Assembly (NCBI RefSeq): GCF_005222705.1
Contig: NZ_STGF01000015.1
Coordinates: 1 to 64,000, forward strand
From: Paenibacillus sp. SY21-1
Lineage (GTDB): Bacteria; Bacillota; Bacilli; Paenibacillales; Paenibacillaceae
Direction of reading: 5' to 3'
DNA length: 64,000 bases
Shown: one piece after another, positions 34,912 through 43,840 of the stretch
How positions within the stretch are numbered: position 1 is the first letter of the stretch
Layout: each line of letters opens with the position of its first letter
Made by a program: the position numbers and the translations under genes
The notes under the pieces: model-generated
Told to the model about the DNA's origin: nothing
Databases searched by the model: none
Seen by the model: the letters and a program-made list of their open reading frames with translations, nothing else

Positions 34912-37263
34912 CTAAGCAGTGCCGCTAAGCGAGGGAGAGACAAAGCCCTTCATCTCTTGAATAAACTCCTTGCAAACGGAGCGATGATATTTGCGCACGA
35001 ACCTCAGATGCAGACGATAAGCTTCCTCTTCAAACGCATCGGCTATATCGCGCTTTTCAAGCGCTCTGTAATGGATGCCTTGTTTGACGGCAGCAAGCGT
35101 CTCCATATGCTCCGTCCAGCATTGATCGATCAGCCGCAAATATCGCTCTCTCCAGCTTGAACGCCACTTTTGCAGCGCCTGCGAGGCCATAAACTGCGCC
35201 CAGGCACGCTCCCAGCTATGTGCAACCTGCTCTCGCATATCGGAGGGAGACATCATATCCGTCATGCTAAGCGAATCGACAAGTCCAAGCTCCTGCTGCA
35301 CTTGTCCGAGCTTCCATTCCTCCGGCAGCCTGTCGGGAGGGCAGAGCTTGTTCACGCATTCCTCCATCCAGTGCACAACGGAACGATGAACCAGCTCCTC
35401 CACCTGCTCCGCCAGCAAAACTTCCTGCCGCTGCGCATAGAACCATTCCCGCTGTCGGTGCACGACGTTGTCCAGCTTATACAGGAAGGAGCGTACGCCG
35501 TAATTCTGCTGCTCCGCCCGATCTTGAACCATTTCCGCGAATCGGAGAAGCGGCTTGGAAGACACGCCCTCCTCGCCCCATTGCCATGATTCCTGCCAGG
35601 AACTCGCCTCTTCACTTGCGAAGCGCAGAAACAGCTCGTCCTCAAGCGAAATATAAAATTGCGAGCGCCCGGGATCGCCTTGCCTGCCGGAGCGGCCCCG
35701 CAGCTGCAAATCAATTCTTCTGCTCTCATGCCGTTCCAGCCCGAATACATGCAACCCGCCGAGGTCCGCAACGCCTTCGCCGAGCCTAATATCCGCGCCG
35801 CGGCCAGCCATATTGGTGGCGATCGTAATCGCAAACTTGCTGCCTGCGCATCCGATAATTTGCGCTTCCTCATATTCGTTCCTGGCATTCAGCACTTGCG
35901 GAGAGAGACCGGCATGCTCCAGTCTGGCCGCCAGCTCCTCGGACTGGGCAACGGAGGTCGTTCCCGCAAGCACCGGCACGCCCCGCGTGTGCAAATCCGC
36001 AATGTCCTGCACCAGCCTCTTGAGCTTGGCTTCCTTGCTGACGAACACAAGGTCGGCCTCATCTTTGCGGGCGACAGGCCGATGCGTGCCAATGGACACG
36101 GCCTCAAGGCCATACGTTTGCCGCAGCTCCTCGCGATCCGTAACCATCGTGCCTGACATTCCCGTTAGCGTAGAATAAAGGCCAAAATATTTCTGCACGG
36201 TAATCGACGCATGGGAGCGTGTCTCCTCGCTGACGGTAAGCCCTTCCTTTGCTTCAATCGCTTGATGCAAGCCGTCGTTGAACTCCCGTCCCTCCAGCAC
36301 TCGTCCCGTAAATGCATCGATAATGCCTACTTTGCCGTCAGAAATCAGATAATCCCGATCCTTCTCCATCAGCGCGCGGGCGCGCAGGCTTTGCAGCAGA
36401 TGGTGGTAAACTGTCATATGCTCCAAATCAAACAAATTGTCGATCATGAACATGGATTCAATTTTCCGGATGGCCGAATCGGTGAACGCGACCTGATTCG
36501 TTTGCGTATCGTACACGTAATCCCGATGCTCCCGCATGCCTTTTACAAATTTGGCGCAAATATAATACAAATCCGGAGGAGCCTTATCTTTGCCCGCAAT
36601 AATAATCGGCGTTTTGGCCTCGTCGAGCAGAACGCTGTCCAGCTCGTCGATAACCGCGCACGCAAGCGGCCGCTGCACCTGATTCGCCGGGTCCGAGACA
36701 AGCCGATCCCTCAAATAATCAAAGCCAAATTCGGACCACGTTCCGTATGTCACGTCGCAAGCGTACACCGTCTGCTTGGCGGAAATGTCTAGCTCGGTCC
36801 GGTTTAGCCCTACCGACATGCCTAGCAGCTGCAGCACCTCCAGCGATTGCCTGTAATCCCGTTCGGCCAAATACGGATTGACGGTTATCGTATGCACGCC
36901 GTTGCCCTGCAAGCCATACCAGAAAATCGGGATTAACGAAGCCAGCGTTTTCCCTTCGCCGGTCAGCATTTCCGCGGCCTTTCCGCGCATCATTTCGTAA
37001 CCGCCGAGGAGCTGCGCATCGTGCAAGACAAGTCCAAGCTTGCGCCTGACGGCTTCCTTGACCAAAGCGGCAGCTGCATACGGCGCATAATCGGGAGGAG
37101 CCGTTTTTCGAACCTCTTCCTGCAGCCGACGCGCCTGCTTAAGCAGCTCGCCATCGGATACATGCTCCAGCAGCCCATATTTTTGATTGATCAGGAGCAG
37201 AGCCTTTTTGCTGCCAGCCGCAGCGCGATGCATAAGCCCCTGTGTCAAACGCGACCAATTCAA
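34912..37263 (-). CDS. secA2: SecA2-like preprotein translocase ATPase
   Basis: The protein has 783 residues. SecA motifs are in order: Walker A GEGKT at 102-106, FDYLRDRL at 181-188, Walker B IDELDSVLLDEA with DELD at 206-209, and TNMAGRGADIRLG plus RGRSGRQGDPG in the second nucleotide fold. The wing and scaffold region follows, and the protein ends without the CXCX zinc tail of housekeeping SecA. It is also shorter than typical SecA1, which marks an accessory SecA2. Such paralogues export a small set of surface proteins through SecYEG. The start is TTG with a poorly placed G-tract. Four cargo or accessory genes follow on the same strand. Confidence 0.9.
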   Translation of the reverse strand: MNWSRLTQGLMHRAAAGSKKALLLINQKYGLLEHVSDGELLKQARRLQEEVRKTAPPDYAPYAAAALVKEAVRRKLGLVLHDAQLLGGYEMMRGKAAEMLTGEGKTLASLIPIFWYGLQGNGVHTITVNPYLAERDYRQSLEVLQLLGMSVGLNRTELDISAKQTVYACDVTYGTWSEFGFDYLRDRLVSDPANQVQRPLACAVIDELDSVLLDEAKTPIIIAGKDKAPPDLYYICAKFVKGMREHRDYVYDTQTNQVAFTDSAIRKIESMFMIDNLFDLEHMTVYHHLLQSLRARALMEKDRDYLISDGKVGIIDAFTGRVLEGREFNDGLHQAIEAKEGLTVSEETRSHASITVQKYFGLYSTLTGMSGTMVTDREELRQTYGLEAVSIGTHRPVARKDEADLVFVSKEAKLKRLVQDIADLHTRGVPVLAGTTSVAQSEELAARLEHAGLSPQVLNARNEYEEAQIIGCAGSKFAITIATNMAGRGADIRLGEGVADLGGLHVFGLERHESRRIDLQLRGRSGRQGDPGRSQFYISLEDELFLRFASEEASSWQESWQWGEEGVSSKPLLRFAEMVQDRAEQQNYGVRSFLYKLDNVVHRQREWFYAQRQEVLLAEQVEELVHRSVVHWMEECVNKLCPPDRLPEEWKLGQVQQELGLVDSLSMTDMMSPSDMREQVAHSWERAWAQFMASQALQKWRSSWRERYLRLIDQCWTEHMETLAAVKQGIHYRALEKRDIADAFEEEAYRLHLRFVRKYHRSVCKEFIQEMKGFVSPSLSGTA

Positions 37264-37386
37264 GTGAATGCCGATAACCCCCCGACGCCACAGACTAGTA
37301 AAATATATTCATGCAAATTAAGTCAATTCTCATATATTTATATATATCGGGCGCAGGATACAATAACTTTAGAACTATTATTTTAG

Positions 37387-37463
37387 GAACTTTTTCATAG
37401 AAAATAGAGGTTTCTCCGCTTAGGTCGTTTTAACTAACTGAAAAAAAATGAACTTTTTCATAG
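37387..37463 (+). repeat. Pair of identical 14-bp direct repeats before the broken sigma gene
   Basis: GAACTTTTTCATAG occurs at 37387-37400 and 37450-37463, 63 bases apart, in the AT-rich region between secA2 and the sigma remnant. The GAAC-plus-T-tract form recalls ECF -35 elements, but no clear -10 partner is seen. The rest of 37264-37497 shows no gene. Confidence 0.5.
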
Positions 37464-37497
37464 ACTCCGGGCTTTTACAAGGGAAAGAGGAGAAAGC

Positions 37498-37789
37498 GTG
37501 AGTATCAAAGGGGAATAAAGAAGCGCTGCTGCAATTGATCTTGTCGGAGAAGGCAGCCGATTACAAGCTTGCTTTCGCCTATATGGGCAACAGCCGCGAT
37601 GCATTGGACGCGATGGAAGATATGATCGTCAGACTCTATGAGAAAACAGGACAACTGCGGAAGGAGGCATCCTTCTACAGCAGGAGCAAAACGATTCTCC
37701 CGAATAGCTGTAAAAGTCTGCTTTAAAAACAGGGAAAGGTGATGCCCGCTGAGGACTCGCAGACGGAGGCTGGAGTGCAAGGCCTGCCC
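37498..37789 (+). pseudogene. Remnant of an ECF-type sigma factor gene
   Basis: AGAGGAG stands before GTG 37498, which opens SIKG and then meets a stop because of one extra G in GGGG at 37510-37513. Reading the restored frame gives NKEALLQLILSEKAADYKLA, then FAYMGNSRDALDAMEDMIVR, then KTGQLRKEASFYSRSKTIL and CKSLL, an ECF sigma region 1-2 pattern. A TAA at 37724-37726 replaces a probable AAA. KQGKVMPAEDSQTEAG follows before the terminator. Region 4 is missing altogether. The gene is dead: frameshift, nonsense and 3' loss. It is divergent from secA2. Confidence 0.75.
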
Positions 37790-37838
37790 TCGTCTCGCGC
37801 CGTATTCATCCGGCTGCACGAGACGAGGACTTTTTATT
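37788..37838 (+). terminator. Terminator between the sigma remnant and the GH42 gene
   Basis: CCTCGTCTCG, 21-base loop, CGAGACGAGG then ACTTTTTATTT on the plus strand. It joins almost directly onto the sigma remnant, as if the missing 3' part had been deleted up to it. Nothing else is seen up to 37942. Confidence 0.85.
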
Positions 37839-37942
37839 TGAGACGAATGCCGCTCGCCGTCTTGCCCTATTGCATCTACCCGGGAACGTATTGACAATGC
37901 GGGCAAAGCCGAGTTCTTATGACAAAGGCGCCCGTTAACATG

Positions 37943-39958
37943 TTATTCCCGCTTTGCGGCTTCCTCGATAATCGCCACGCCCCAGCGCTCCAGCTCGATT
38001 CGGTCTCCCGCATGAATCCGGCGATCCGCCAGCAGCTCGGCCCCATCCCCGTGCGGATAGACGAAAGACTGTGACGCCTCCGAATAATTGAAGTAATAGC
38101 GAATGGCATGCCCTTCTTCATTCGTTCCGGACTTCACGACGAGCGGGAACTGGATCTCCTGATCCTTGCCCCACAGCCCGGCGGCGCGGCAAGCGCGCTC
38201 AAGCACTTTGCCCATCACGGCGGCGCTTGGAAGGCAGCCGATATAGATCGCAGTTCCTTGCCCGTATTGATTTTCGGTAATGGCTGCGTAGCTTCCCCAG
38301 TGCGGGTGCTCATACCAGGCAAGAACTTGCGCAGTCGTAGGCGTCAGCAGCTCCATCCAGGTTTCAATCCGATTATCGTCCAATCCGACCTGGAACGGAT
38401 CTCCCCTGAGCGTCACCGCTTGCGGTTCTACAAATTGGCTGTAGCTGATGCCGCAGGCTTTCCCGATCAGGCCGGGCTGAGCCCCTGTTCGAACCTTGAT
38501 ATGCTCGTTTGCAAAGCCGCTTTTGAACGTGTAGACGACGCGCCCCCCGTTTTCCACATACCGATTCAGACGCTCCAGCAGCTCATCCGGCGCCGCATAC
38601 AGCGCGGGCACCAGAATCAGCTCATAGCTCTCGAGGTTGTCCGAGCCCGGATGAAGGATATCGCAGCCCACATTCATTTCGTACAAACGGTCGTACATCA
38701 GCCTGACAATATCATTGTAGCAGGCGGCGCCCCCCGGCAGCTTGAACCATTCCAGCGAAGTAAGCGATTCATTGCTGACGAGTACTGCCGCGCGGTTTTT
38801 CTTTTGCAAATGTATCAGCTTAGGCGACAGTCTTGCGAAATCCCGCCCAATCGTCACCGCTTCCTCATAGGTCGGATTCGATGCAAAATCGTGGCTGAGC
38901 AGCCCCTTCCAATACGTCTCGATCGAATTATGGATAGAATGCCAGTGCCAGTATTCCACCATATCGGCTCCTGAGGCAAGATGACTGAACGCTTGAAGTC
39001 TCAGTTGGCCGGGATAGGCTGTCCAATGCGGAAAAGCTTGGGCCTGCGTCTCCAAAACGAAGTAGCTGGCTCCCTTCAGTGAACGGGCCGTGTCACCGCA
39101 GTACGAAATTTCCTTGCCGGTCAGCCGGTCCTGCGAAGGATGGTAGACATCGACGCCTGCAATGTCGAGCGCCTCGGCTGCGGCAAAATGGTCAACATCC
39201 GGCTGCACGCCGTAAGAACCGTCTTTCCAGCCAAAATCGAAATTATGGGTAACAAATTGACCGGGCCGCTTATATTCGTTCACAATCCGGGTCTGCCAGG
39301 CCAGAAAATCGGTGACAAGCTTCCTTTGAAAACGCGAGAACTCGGCCCCAAGGCTGCCGTTAATCGTTCCCGTCGCCGAAGGAAAATCCTCCCAAGCGTT
39401 TATCCGGTTGCTCCAGTAGTCAAGTCCAAACTCTCGATTTAGACGCTCCACGGTGCCAAACTTCTCTTTCATATATTTAACGAACTGAAGCTGCACATTC
39501 GGCCCGCTTGTATGGTAATGCTTCGTCTCGTTGTCCACCTGATAGCCGATAACCGCAGGGTGTTCGCATACGCGGCCGATCAGCCTGCGAATGATTCGTT
39601 CCGCATAATAGAGATAGGTCGGATTCGTAATATCCATAATCTGCCGCGCCCCGTAGCGACCAGGCCCATTTGGTGTAACGGCAAGCACATCGGGATGCTC
39701 CTTGACCATCCAGGTCGGAATCGCATAGGTCGGCGTGCCGACTATGACATGGATGTCCGCTTTATGCATGGCGTCCAGCACGCGGTCCACGCTCGTGAAA
39801 TCAAAAACGCCGTTCTGCGGCTCATGTGTGCTCCATGTCGATTCCGCGATGCGCACCAGGTTGATCCCGGCCGCTTTCATCATTCGGATATCCTCATCAA
39901 GGCGTTCATAAGGCATATATTCATCGTAATAGGCGACTCCGTAGAGCAATTGCTTCAT
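37943..39958 (-). CDS. GH42 beta-galactosidase
   Basis: The protein has 671 residues, with no signal peptide. GH42 enzymes hydrolyse terminal beta-galactosides from short oligosaccharides in the cytosol and form trimers. The TIM barrel starts LLYGVAYYDEYMPYERLDED, with acid/base Glu144 in QVDNETKHYH and nucleophile Glu303 in SYFVLETQAQ. The trimerisation domain with ILVPALYAAPDELLERLNRY, and a short beta C-terminal domain, follow. ATG 39958 follows GGGGAGAG at seven bases; an upstream frame extension lacks a ribosome site. It is divergent from an AraC gene across 186 bases. Confidence 0.93.
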   Translation of the reverse strand: MKQLLYGVAYYDEYMPYERLDEDIRMMKAAGINLVRIAESTWSTHEPQNGVFDFTSVDRVLDAMHKADIHVIVGTPTYAIPTWMVKEHPDVLAVTPNGPGRYGARQIMDITNPTYLYYAERIIRRLIGRVCEHPAVIGYQVDNETKHYHTSGPNVQLQFVKYMKEKFGTVERLNREFGLDYWSNRINAWEDFPSATGTINGSLGAEFSRFQRKLVTDFLAWQTRIVNEYKRPGQFVTHNFDFGWKDGSYGVQPDVDHFAAAEALDIAGVDVYHPSQDRLTGKEISYCGDTARSLKGASYFVLETQAQAFPHWTAYPGQLRLQAFSHLASGADMVEYWHWHSIHNSIETYWKGLLSHDFASNPTYEEAVTIGRDFARLSPKLIHLQKKNRAAVLVSNESLTSLEWFKLPGGAACYNDIVRLMYDRLYEMNVGCDILHPGSDNLESYELILVPALYAAPDELLERLNRYVENGGRVVYTFKSGFANEHIKVRTGAQPGLIGKACGISYSQFVEPQAVTLRGDPFQVGLDDNRIETWMELLTPTTAQVLAWYEHPHWGSYAAITENQYGQGTAIYIGCLPSAAVMGKVLERACRAAGLWGKDQEIQFPLVVKSGTNEEGHAIRYYFNYSEASQSFVYPHGDGAELLADRRIHAGDRIELERWGVAIIEEAAKRE

Positions 39959-40144
39959 TCTCAATCTCTCCCCGCTTGTTGTTCTATTGCGCAACAAACT
40001 CATTGTAGAAGATGAGGAGCATGAAGGATATAACAAATACATGCGATCTCTATCAAATAATTGTCATCCTATTTCATCTATTTTCCTCTATAATAATCTA
40101 TAAACCTTGCATGCTATAAAAATAATGCGACCAAGGAGCAAAAG

Positions 40145-41017
40145 ATGCGCGAACACCTATTTCTTCCTAAGCCGTTATTTCTTCCTAAGCCGTTGTTTCA
40201 AAGGCATGTATGCTTTCCCGACTTCATCGGAGGCTATGAAAATTTTCCCGAGCACCATGTAAGCCGCGAGTATCGAACGACGGAGTTTAATCTGGACCGC
40301 TACTATAATTTGCACCTTGTGCTTGACGGGAAGGGCACTCTTCTTACGGAAGGCAAACGCTACGAGCTGTCCAAGGGACAAGGCTTTCTCTACGGCCCCG
40401 GCCCCCGGCAGTCGTATCGTTCCGACCGCCACGAGCCCTGGAGCGTTCGATGGGTCCATTTTTTCGGAGAGCGGCTGGAGTCGCTTCTGGACGGCAAAGG
40501 GCTGGACGAGCCCTGGCTCTTCTCGATTACCGATTTGCCGCCCATAGAAGCATTGATGGATCGTATGCTTGCACTGGGGAGAACGTACCGCATTGAAGAT
40601 GAATTTGCCATGGCATCAACGCTGTATGAATTGTTGACCCGGCTGCAGGCAACATCGGATCGGCTCAACGTGCCTCTGAATCAATCCGCCGATACGATCC
40701 GGGCCGTCGCCAATTACGTGCGCTCACACAGCAGCAAGCCCTTTACGCTTGAGCAAGCTGCCGCTCTGGCAAGCTACAGCCCGCATTATTTCAGCCGCAA
40801 GTTCGGACAGACGTTCGGCATGTCCTTTCCCGACTTTCTGCTGGAAGCGCGACTGATCCAGGCGAAGCGCCTGCTTGCCTCCACCTCGCTCAGCATCAAG
40901 CAGATCGCGCTTGAGGCCGGTTTTTCTCAAGCCAGCTACTTCAGCGCCTGTTTCAAGCGAGCGGAAGGCATGACGCCGCTGCAATTTCGCAGCATGCACA
41001 TGGCCGGCGAGCGCTGA
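40145..41017 (+). CDS. AraC-family regulator divergent from GH42
   Basis: The protein has 290 residues. The cupin-like sensor shows NLHLVLDGKGTLLTEGKRYE and GFLYGPGPRQSYRSDRHEPW. The C-terminal double helix-turn-helix shows FTLEQAAALASYSPHYFSRK and IKQIALEAGFSQASYFSACF, ending GMTPLQFRSMH. AAGGAG is six bases before the ATG. An exact 18-bp duplication at 40159-40194 repeats FLPKPL near the start. The position beside the GH42 gene argues for beta-galactoside control. A small TATAAT string lies in the shared region, but no full promoter is clear. Confidence 0.85.
   Translation: MREHLFLPKPLFLPKPLFQRHVCFPDFIGGYENFPEHHVSREYRTTEFNLDRYYNLHLVLDGKGTLLTEGKRYELSKGQGFLYGPGPRQSYRSDRHEPWSVRWVHFFGERLESLLDGKGLDEPWLFSITDLPPIEALMDRMLALGRTYRIEDEFAMASTLYELLTRLQATSDRLNVPLNQSADTIRAVANYVRSHSSKPFTLEQAAALASYSPHYFSRKFGQTFGMSFPDFLLEARLIQAKRLLASTSLSIKQIALEAGFSQASYFSACFKRAEGMTPLQFRSMHMAGER
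40159..40194 (+). repeat. Exact 18-bp tandem duplication in the AraC coding start
   Basis: ATTTCTTCCTAAGCCGTT occurs twice in a row at 40159-40176 and 40177-40194. It keeps frame and adds six residues to the N-terminus. Confidence 0.9.
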
Positions 41018-41092
41018 GCCGACGAACGGAGCTCCAGCCTGGAAGCTCAACCCGCCGGAAGGCTCGGGAAGGCGCAAGCAATCGCTGCCATC

Positions 41093-41971
41093 CTATTTAA
41101 GACGGTACGATACAAAAGCCAGCTTCCGGCTGTCCGGAGACCACGAGTTCACGTTAATTGTCCCCTGACCTCCGAACAAGCGGGCAATCGTCAGCGAATT
41201 CCCTCCGGCTGCGGGCATTAGCCTCAATTGTACGTCCTTATTGGGCGGATGATCGCCGGGAGCGACACTTCCGGTCTCATAGGCCAAATAGGCCACCCAA
41301 TGCCCGTCCGGAGAAACGTGCGGGAACCAGCAGTTGGCGTCCTCGAAAGTCATGCGCTCTTGCATTTCGCCATCTTTTCCCATTCGCCAAATTTGCATGA
41401 AGCCGCTGCGAGTCGAATTAAACCAGATCCAACGGCCGCAAGGCGAGTATTCCGGGCCGTCATCCAGCCCGGGCGTATCCGTCAGCCGGCTTTCCTCACC
41501 GCCGTTTGCGGGAATGGTATAGATGTCGTATTGACCGTTTCGTTCCGCGCAATAGGCGAGCGTCAACCCGTCCGGAGACCAGCCGTGCAGATAGCTGGGC
41601 GCGTTGGACGTTACCAGCACCGGCTCTCCCCCCGTGAGCGGCAACGTATAAATTCTGGATTTCGCATCCGCTTCCGTAAAATGGCTGATAGCCAGCCGCT
41701 CGCCATCGGGCGACAGCACATGGTCATTGTTGCAATCGATTGCAAAACCGGTGTCGATCGTACTGGTCTCGCCGCTATCAAGATCGTAGCGATGCATGAG
41801 ACCGCCCCCGTTAAACACTAGAAACCTGCCGTCCCTTGACCAATTTGGCGCTTCAATGACGTTGTCGAATTCGCGCAGCACGATTCTCTCGCCTGTGACG
41901 ATATCAATCGTTTCCAAAATGCTGTACGTATCTCTTTGTTTCATCAGCGCCCGCAGTTCATGAATATCCAT
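41093..41971 (-). CDS. TolB-like PD40 beta-propeller protein
   Basis: The protein has 292 residues, with no signal peptide. It has at least five WD40-like (PD40) blades: APNWSRDGRFLVFNGGGLMH, VLSPDGERLAISHF, HGWSPDGLTLAYCAERNGQY, PEYSPCGRWIWFNSTRSGFM and PHVSPDGHWVAYLAYE, closing with SWSPDSRKLAFVSYRL. Each blade carries SPDG at its turn. The PD40 repeat is shared by TolB and by oligogalacturonate lyase-like proteins; a short cytosolic version suggests a small-molecule enzyme or binding protein. AGGGGGA is eight bases before the ATG. It lies 41 bases after the VOC gene, in one transcript behind two LacI-type operators. Confidence 0.8.
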   Translation of the reverse strand: MDIHELRALMKQRDTYSILETIDIVTGERIVLREFDNVIEAPNWSRDGRFLVFNGGGLMHRYDLDSGETSTIDTGFAIDCNNDHVLSPDGERLAISHFTEADAKSRIYTLPLTGGEPVLVTSNAPSYLHGWSPDGLTLAYCAERNGQYDIYTIPANGGEESRLTDTPGLDDGPEYSPCGRWIWFNSTRSGFMQIWRMGKDGEMQERMTFEDANCWFPHVSPDGHWVAYLAYETGSVAPGDHPPNKDVQLRLMPAAGGNSLTIARLFGGQGTINVNSWSPDSRKLAFVSYRLK

Positions 41972-42012
41972 TTGACTGTTCCCCCTGTCGTTTGAATCGC
42001 TTGTCGGCTTCG

Positions 42013-42522
42013 CTACTTTACTTCATCCAAAGGCTGCGCCTTGCCCTGCGCAAGCAGATCGAGCCATTCCCGGTTGTCAGCCAGCTGATTGATGCTAAGC
42101 TCCAGACCAAGCTGGTCTTTGGTATCCACATAGCTATAGGAGCCTTGCGCAAAGTATCCAATATGATAAGGAAGCGGCGCGCCGATTTCGTTAAGGTTAT
42201 GATACATCGTTTTGCGGTCGTTCACGAACAGGCAAAAATGAAACACGCCCTGACCGTGCTTGTCCAAAAAAGCTCTCCACGGGCTAGGGTCGGCTGACGG
42301 CTGCATCAGCTCCAGCACCAGATGCTCCAGCTCGTATTTGGCAACCTTGCAGCCGCTGTACTCTGTATATTCGCCATTCGTATAATGTCGCAATTGTTCT
42401 GTCGTCCACAGTTCTGCCGGGGCCTGCGGAACGCCAAGCACCTTGGCCCAGTTTTCGCTGGCTTGCTCCGCATCATGCACGACAATACAAATTTGGGTAA
42501 ACACCGGCGATCGTTGACTCAT
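42013..42522 (-). CDS. VOC-superfamily (glyoxalase/dioxygenase-like) protein
   Basis: The protein has 169 residues in one glyoxalase-fold pair: FTQICIVVHDAEQASENWAK starts the first beta-alpha-beta unit, AKYELEHLVLELMQPSADPS closes it, and GVFHFCLFVNDRKTMYHNLN starts the second, ending YVDTKDQLGLELSIN. Possible metal ligands are His in CIVVHD, His in VFHFC and Glu in LGLELS. This spacing fits VOC metalloproteins, but the reaction cannot be named. AAGGAGG lies before the ATG. The PD40 gene follows on the same strand. Its upstream region carries two LacI-type palindromes, so sugar-dependent expression is likely. Confidence 0.8.
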   Translation of the reverse strand: MSQRSPVFTQICIVVHDAEQASENWAKVLGVPQAPAELWTTEQLRHYTNGEYTEYSGCKVAKYELEHLVLELMQPSADPSPWRAFLDKHGQGVFHFCLFVNDRKTMYHNLNEIGAPLPYHIGYFAQGSYSYVDTKDQLGLELSINQLADNREWLDLLAQGKAQPLDEVK

Positions 42523-42620
42523 CGTTTTTCCTCCTTAGACGACAATGATGATAACATCGGAAATGGGAGATGGAAAATTGCTTGTATTCAGATGGAAGAC
42601 ATATGTGCGCGCTCGGAGTA

Positions 42621-42665
42621 TGTTAACGTTAACACATCGAATAAGGCATCCTGTTAACGTTAACA
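42621..42665 (-). promoter_or_regulatory. Twin LacI-type operators upstream of the VOC-PD40 pair
   Basis: TGTTAACGTTAACA occurs exactly at 42621-42634 and 42652-42665, centres 31 bases apart (about three helix turns). Each is a perfect palindrome centred on CG, as LacI/GalR proteins bind. The gene for a LacI-family protein ends 134 bases further upstream. The rest of the gap 42523-42798 shows no gene. Confidence 0.8.
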
Positions 42666-42798
42666 TATCGTTCGCAGATGCCGGAAAGCTGCCGCCTCCG
42701 CTTGCCCAGCTTTCGACCAAGTCCGCCACTTGAACGGTCCCTGCCGAGGCGCGACAGCAAGCCTTCACGCTTCGACTTGGTAGGGACGGGTGGCAGCC

Positions 42799-43821
42799 CT
42801 ACAGCGATTGCTCTTCCTGCCGCTCCCTGACCGTATGACGGTCCATCAGAAATGGATCGATGCCGACCGAGCATGCCGACACTCCGGGGTCCTCCATTCG
42901 ACGCAAAAGCAGCCGGATCGCGTGATCGCCGATCTTCTCGAAGGGCAGGCCTACCGAGGTGATCGGCGGCGACAGCAACGCGGACAACGTATTGTCATAG
43001 CCGATCAGGGACAAATCGTCCGGCACGCGCAATCCGCGTTCATACAGCACCTGGAGCACGCCGCAGGCGAAAATGTCCGAGGTCATAAACACCGCTGTAG
43101 GTGAAACTCGGGCATGAAGCAGCTCGTCGATCGCCTTCCTGCCCGCTTCTACCGAATAGCCGGGCATAAGCTGCGACCATTGTTCAAGCGGAACGATACC
43201 GGCTTCCTTAAGCGCCTCAAGGTAACCTGCGTACCGATCCTTTTCCACCTGATAGTCCAAAGCTGCACCGACAAAAGCGATTCGCCGATGCCCTTTATGC
43301 AGCATATGGCGAACCGCTTCCTTGGAGCCGGCTAAATCGTTGACCACGATTCGGTCTACCAACGGCATATCGTATGTCCTCTCCACCATGACGACAGGAA
43401 TTTGACGCTCCAGCAATCGACCGATCCATTCCTGCGACAAAGCCTGATAGGAGGTAATAATGACGCCATCCACCCGATGCCCGATCAAATCGTTAATCTG
43501 CTGCTCTTCCTCTCCCGAGCCTTGATGGCAGGTAAGCGTCAGCACCTGGTAACCGCTTTCGGCAGCAGCCGCATTAACAGCCGAGCTAATCTCCTGATAC
43601 TGCATATTCGGATTAAACAGCGTCAAATGTCCGATAATCTTGCTTCGGCTTTTTTTCAGCCCTTGGGCAATCCGGTTGGGGATGTAGCCCGTCTCTTTAA
43701 TGATGCGTTCGATTTCCTGCCGTTTTTCCTCGGAAACGTATCCGTTGTTGTGCAGCACTCTGCCTACGGTAGCAAGCGAAACGCCCGCCGCTTTCGCAAT
43801 ATCTGACATTTTAATGGTCAT
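42799..43821 (-). CDS. LacI-family transcriptional regulator
   Basis: The protein has 340 residues. The helix-turn-helix and hinge are MTIKMSDIAKAAGVSLATVG, RVLHNNGYVSEEKRQEIERI and GYIPNRIAQGLKKSRSKIIG. The sugar-binding domain of the ribose-binding-protein fold follows, with VDGVIITSYQALSQEWIGRL, VVNDLAGSKEAVRHMLHKGH and FMTSDIFACGVLQVLYERGL. I start at 43821, seven bases after GGAG; ATGs lie a few codons upstream. It lies after GH1 on the same strand. The twin palindromes downstream, and one overlapping its own leader, are the likely targets. Confidence 0.9.
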   Translation of the reverse strand: MTIKMSDIAKAAGVSLATVGRVLHNNGYVSEEKRQEIERIIKETGYIPNRIAQGLKKSRSKIIGHLTLFNPNMQYQEISSAVNAAAAESGYQVLTLTCHQGSGEEEQQINDLIGHRVDGVIITSYQALSQEWIGRLLERQIPVVMVERTYDMPLVDRIVVNDLAGSKEAVRHMLHKGHRRIAFVGAALDYQVEKDRYAGYLEALKEAGIVPLEQWSQLMPGYSVEAGRKAIDELLHARVSPTAVFMTSDIFACGVLQVLYERGLRVPDDLSLIGYDNTLSALLSPPITSVGLPFEKIGDHAIRLLLRRMEDPGVSACSVGIDPFLMDRHTVRERQEEQSL

Positions 43822-43840
43822 CATCCATCTCCACATGTAC

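Noticed and set aside
37505..37906. 133-codon minus-strand frame
   Set aside because: Antisense to the sigma remnant and its terminator; the plus strand has the family pattern and ribosome site.
42738..42785. Inverted GTCCCT/AGGGAC arms downstream of LacI as a terminator
   Set aside because: The loop is over 25 bases with no T-run; pairing may be chance in a GC-rich stretch.
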